DNA of 6,028 nucleotides from JBELHO01 sp042091375 (GTDB lineage Bacteria; Pseudomonadota; Gammaproteobacteria; Enterobacterales; Alteromonadaceae): assembly GCA_042091375.1 (NCBI GenBank), contig JBELHO010000100.1, positions 1-6,028 of the forward strand. Reading direction: 5' to 3'. The position numbers and the translations under genes are program-made. This document shows, piece after piece, positions 5,702-6,028 of the stretch. Numbering within the stretch: the first letter of the stretch is position 1; every line of letters begins with the position of its first letter. The notes under the pieces were generated by a model. That model worked only from the letters and a program-made list of their open reading frames with translations. It made no database searches and was not told the origin of the DNA.

Positions 5702-6028
5702 ATAAACACCATGGCATCGTACTCGTTGCAGCGATGTTGATGATTTTAATGGTTTCAGGTATTGCAGTGAGTGTCATGAGCGCGAGTATCATGAATAGTA
5801 AAATGGTGATTGCAACACAAGAATTTTACCGAGCCGAGTCAACTGTTCGTGGTAATACAGAATTAGCAATAAAAAATGAGATTGGGCAAAACGAAAACAG
5901 TCAATTCTTTAAAAAAAGAAGTGCATACAATGGCGAATCGATAACGCTTTCAAATACAGGACAGAGTCAGATTCTTGTGACAAATATTAATATAAACACA
6001 GCGATGGATCTACTAGATTGCCCCCCAA
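5689..6028 (+). CDS. pilX: Type IV minor pilin PilX, N-terminal part (3' end outside window)
   Basis: An open frame of 113 residues running off the window, too short to be listed by a simple stop-to-stop search of this piece. The start ATG at 5689 overlaps pilW by 13 bases and gives a short leader MGNLNKHHG followed by the hydrophobic helix IVLVAAMLMILMVSGIAVSVM. After it comes STVRGNTELAIKNEI, the type of amphipathic stretch seen in PilX/GspK-like pseudopilins. The expected cleavage after Gly9 would leave Ala at mature position 5 where most pilins have Glu. Position after pilW, N-terminal pattern and the partial CPP motif (111-113) all suit PilX, a minor pilin that interacts with PilY1 in related systems. 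The identity is likely; the C-terminal half is not visible. Confidence 0.82.
   Translation, partial: MGNLNKHHGIVLVAAMLMILMVSGIAVSVMSASIMNSKMVIATQEFYRAESTVRGNTELAIKNEIGQNENSQFFKKRSAYNGESITLSNTGQSQILVTNININTAMDLLDCPP

Noticed and set aside
6021..6026. Run of six C in pilX, and A7 runs in pilW (4787-4793, 5312-5318), as phase-variation tracts
   Set aside because: They are short, and the reading frames are intact and continue normally. No sign of switching.

Overview
The window reads as chromosomal DNA from a moderately AT-rich gammaproteobacterium, probably a marine member of the Alteromonadales (Pseudoalteromonas/Colwellia-like). This rests on protein resemblance and on the gene order ileS-lspA-fkpB-ispH followed by type IV minor pilin genes, which mirrors the order near ispH in Pseudomonas. 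Genus cannot be fixed from the sequence alone. All genes lie on the + strand and are tightly packed. I see no mobile element, tRNA, rRNA or CRISPR array.

Bases 2-2241 hold a housekeeping block: the 3' end of ileS (isoleucyl-tRNA synthetase with its C-terminal zinc finger), lspA (signal peptidase II, GTG start), fkpB (FKBP-type prolyl isomerase, overlapping lspA by 17 bases) and ispH (last enzyme of the MEP isoprenoid pathway, starting on the base after the fkpB stop). Residues known to matter in LspA and IspH are all present.

Bases 2251-3974 encode a two-component system: a four-helix membrane histidine kinase of the LytS/AlgZ (FimS) type and a LytTR response regulator that closely resembles Pseudomonas aeruginosa AlgR. 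The two genes are 2 bases apart. The kinase gene carries a 13-bp inverted repeat with a single-base centre, and its C-terminal ATP-binding glycine motifs look reduced.

Bases 3975-4098 form the only substantial intergenic gap (124 bases). It holds an imperfect direct repeat spaced 20 bp apart, partly resembling AlgR boxes, a lone -35-like TTGTCA and a perfect 10-bp tandem repeat just before the pilV ribosome binding site.

Bases 4099-6028 encode the minor pilins PilV, PilW and the N-terminal part of PilX, which runs off the window. In P. aeruginosa the unlinked AlgZ/AlgR pair controls the fimU-pilVWXY1Y2E operon. Here an AlgZ/AlgR-like pair sits directly against the equivalent pilin genes, in the slot between ispH and pilV, with no FimU/FimT-type gene present there. 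The most interesting hypothesis is a locally encoded regulator of pilus priming or adhesion that acts on the 124-base gap.
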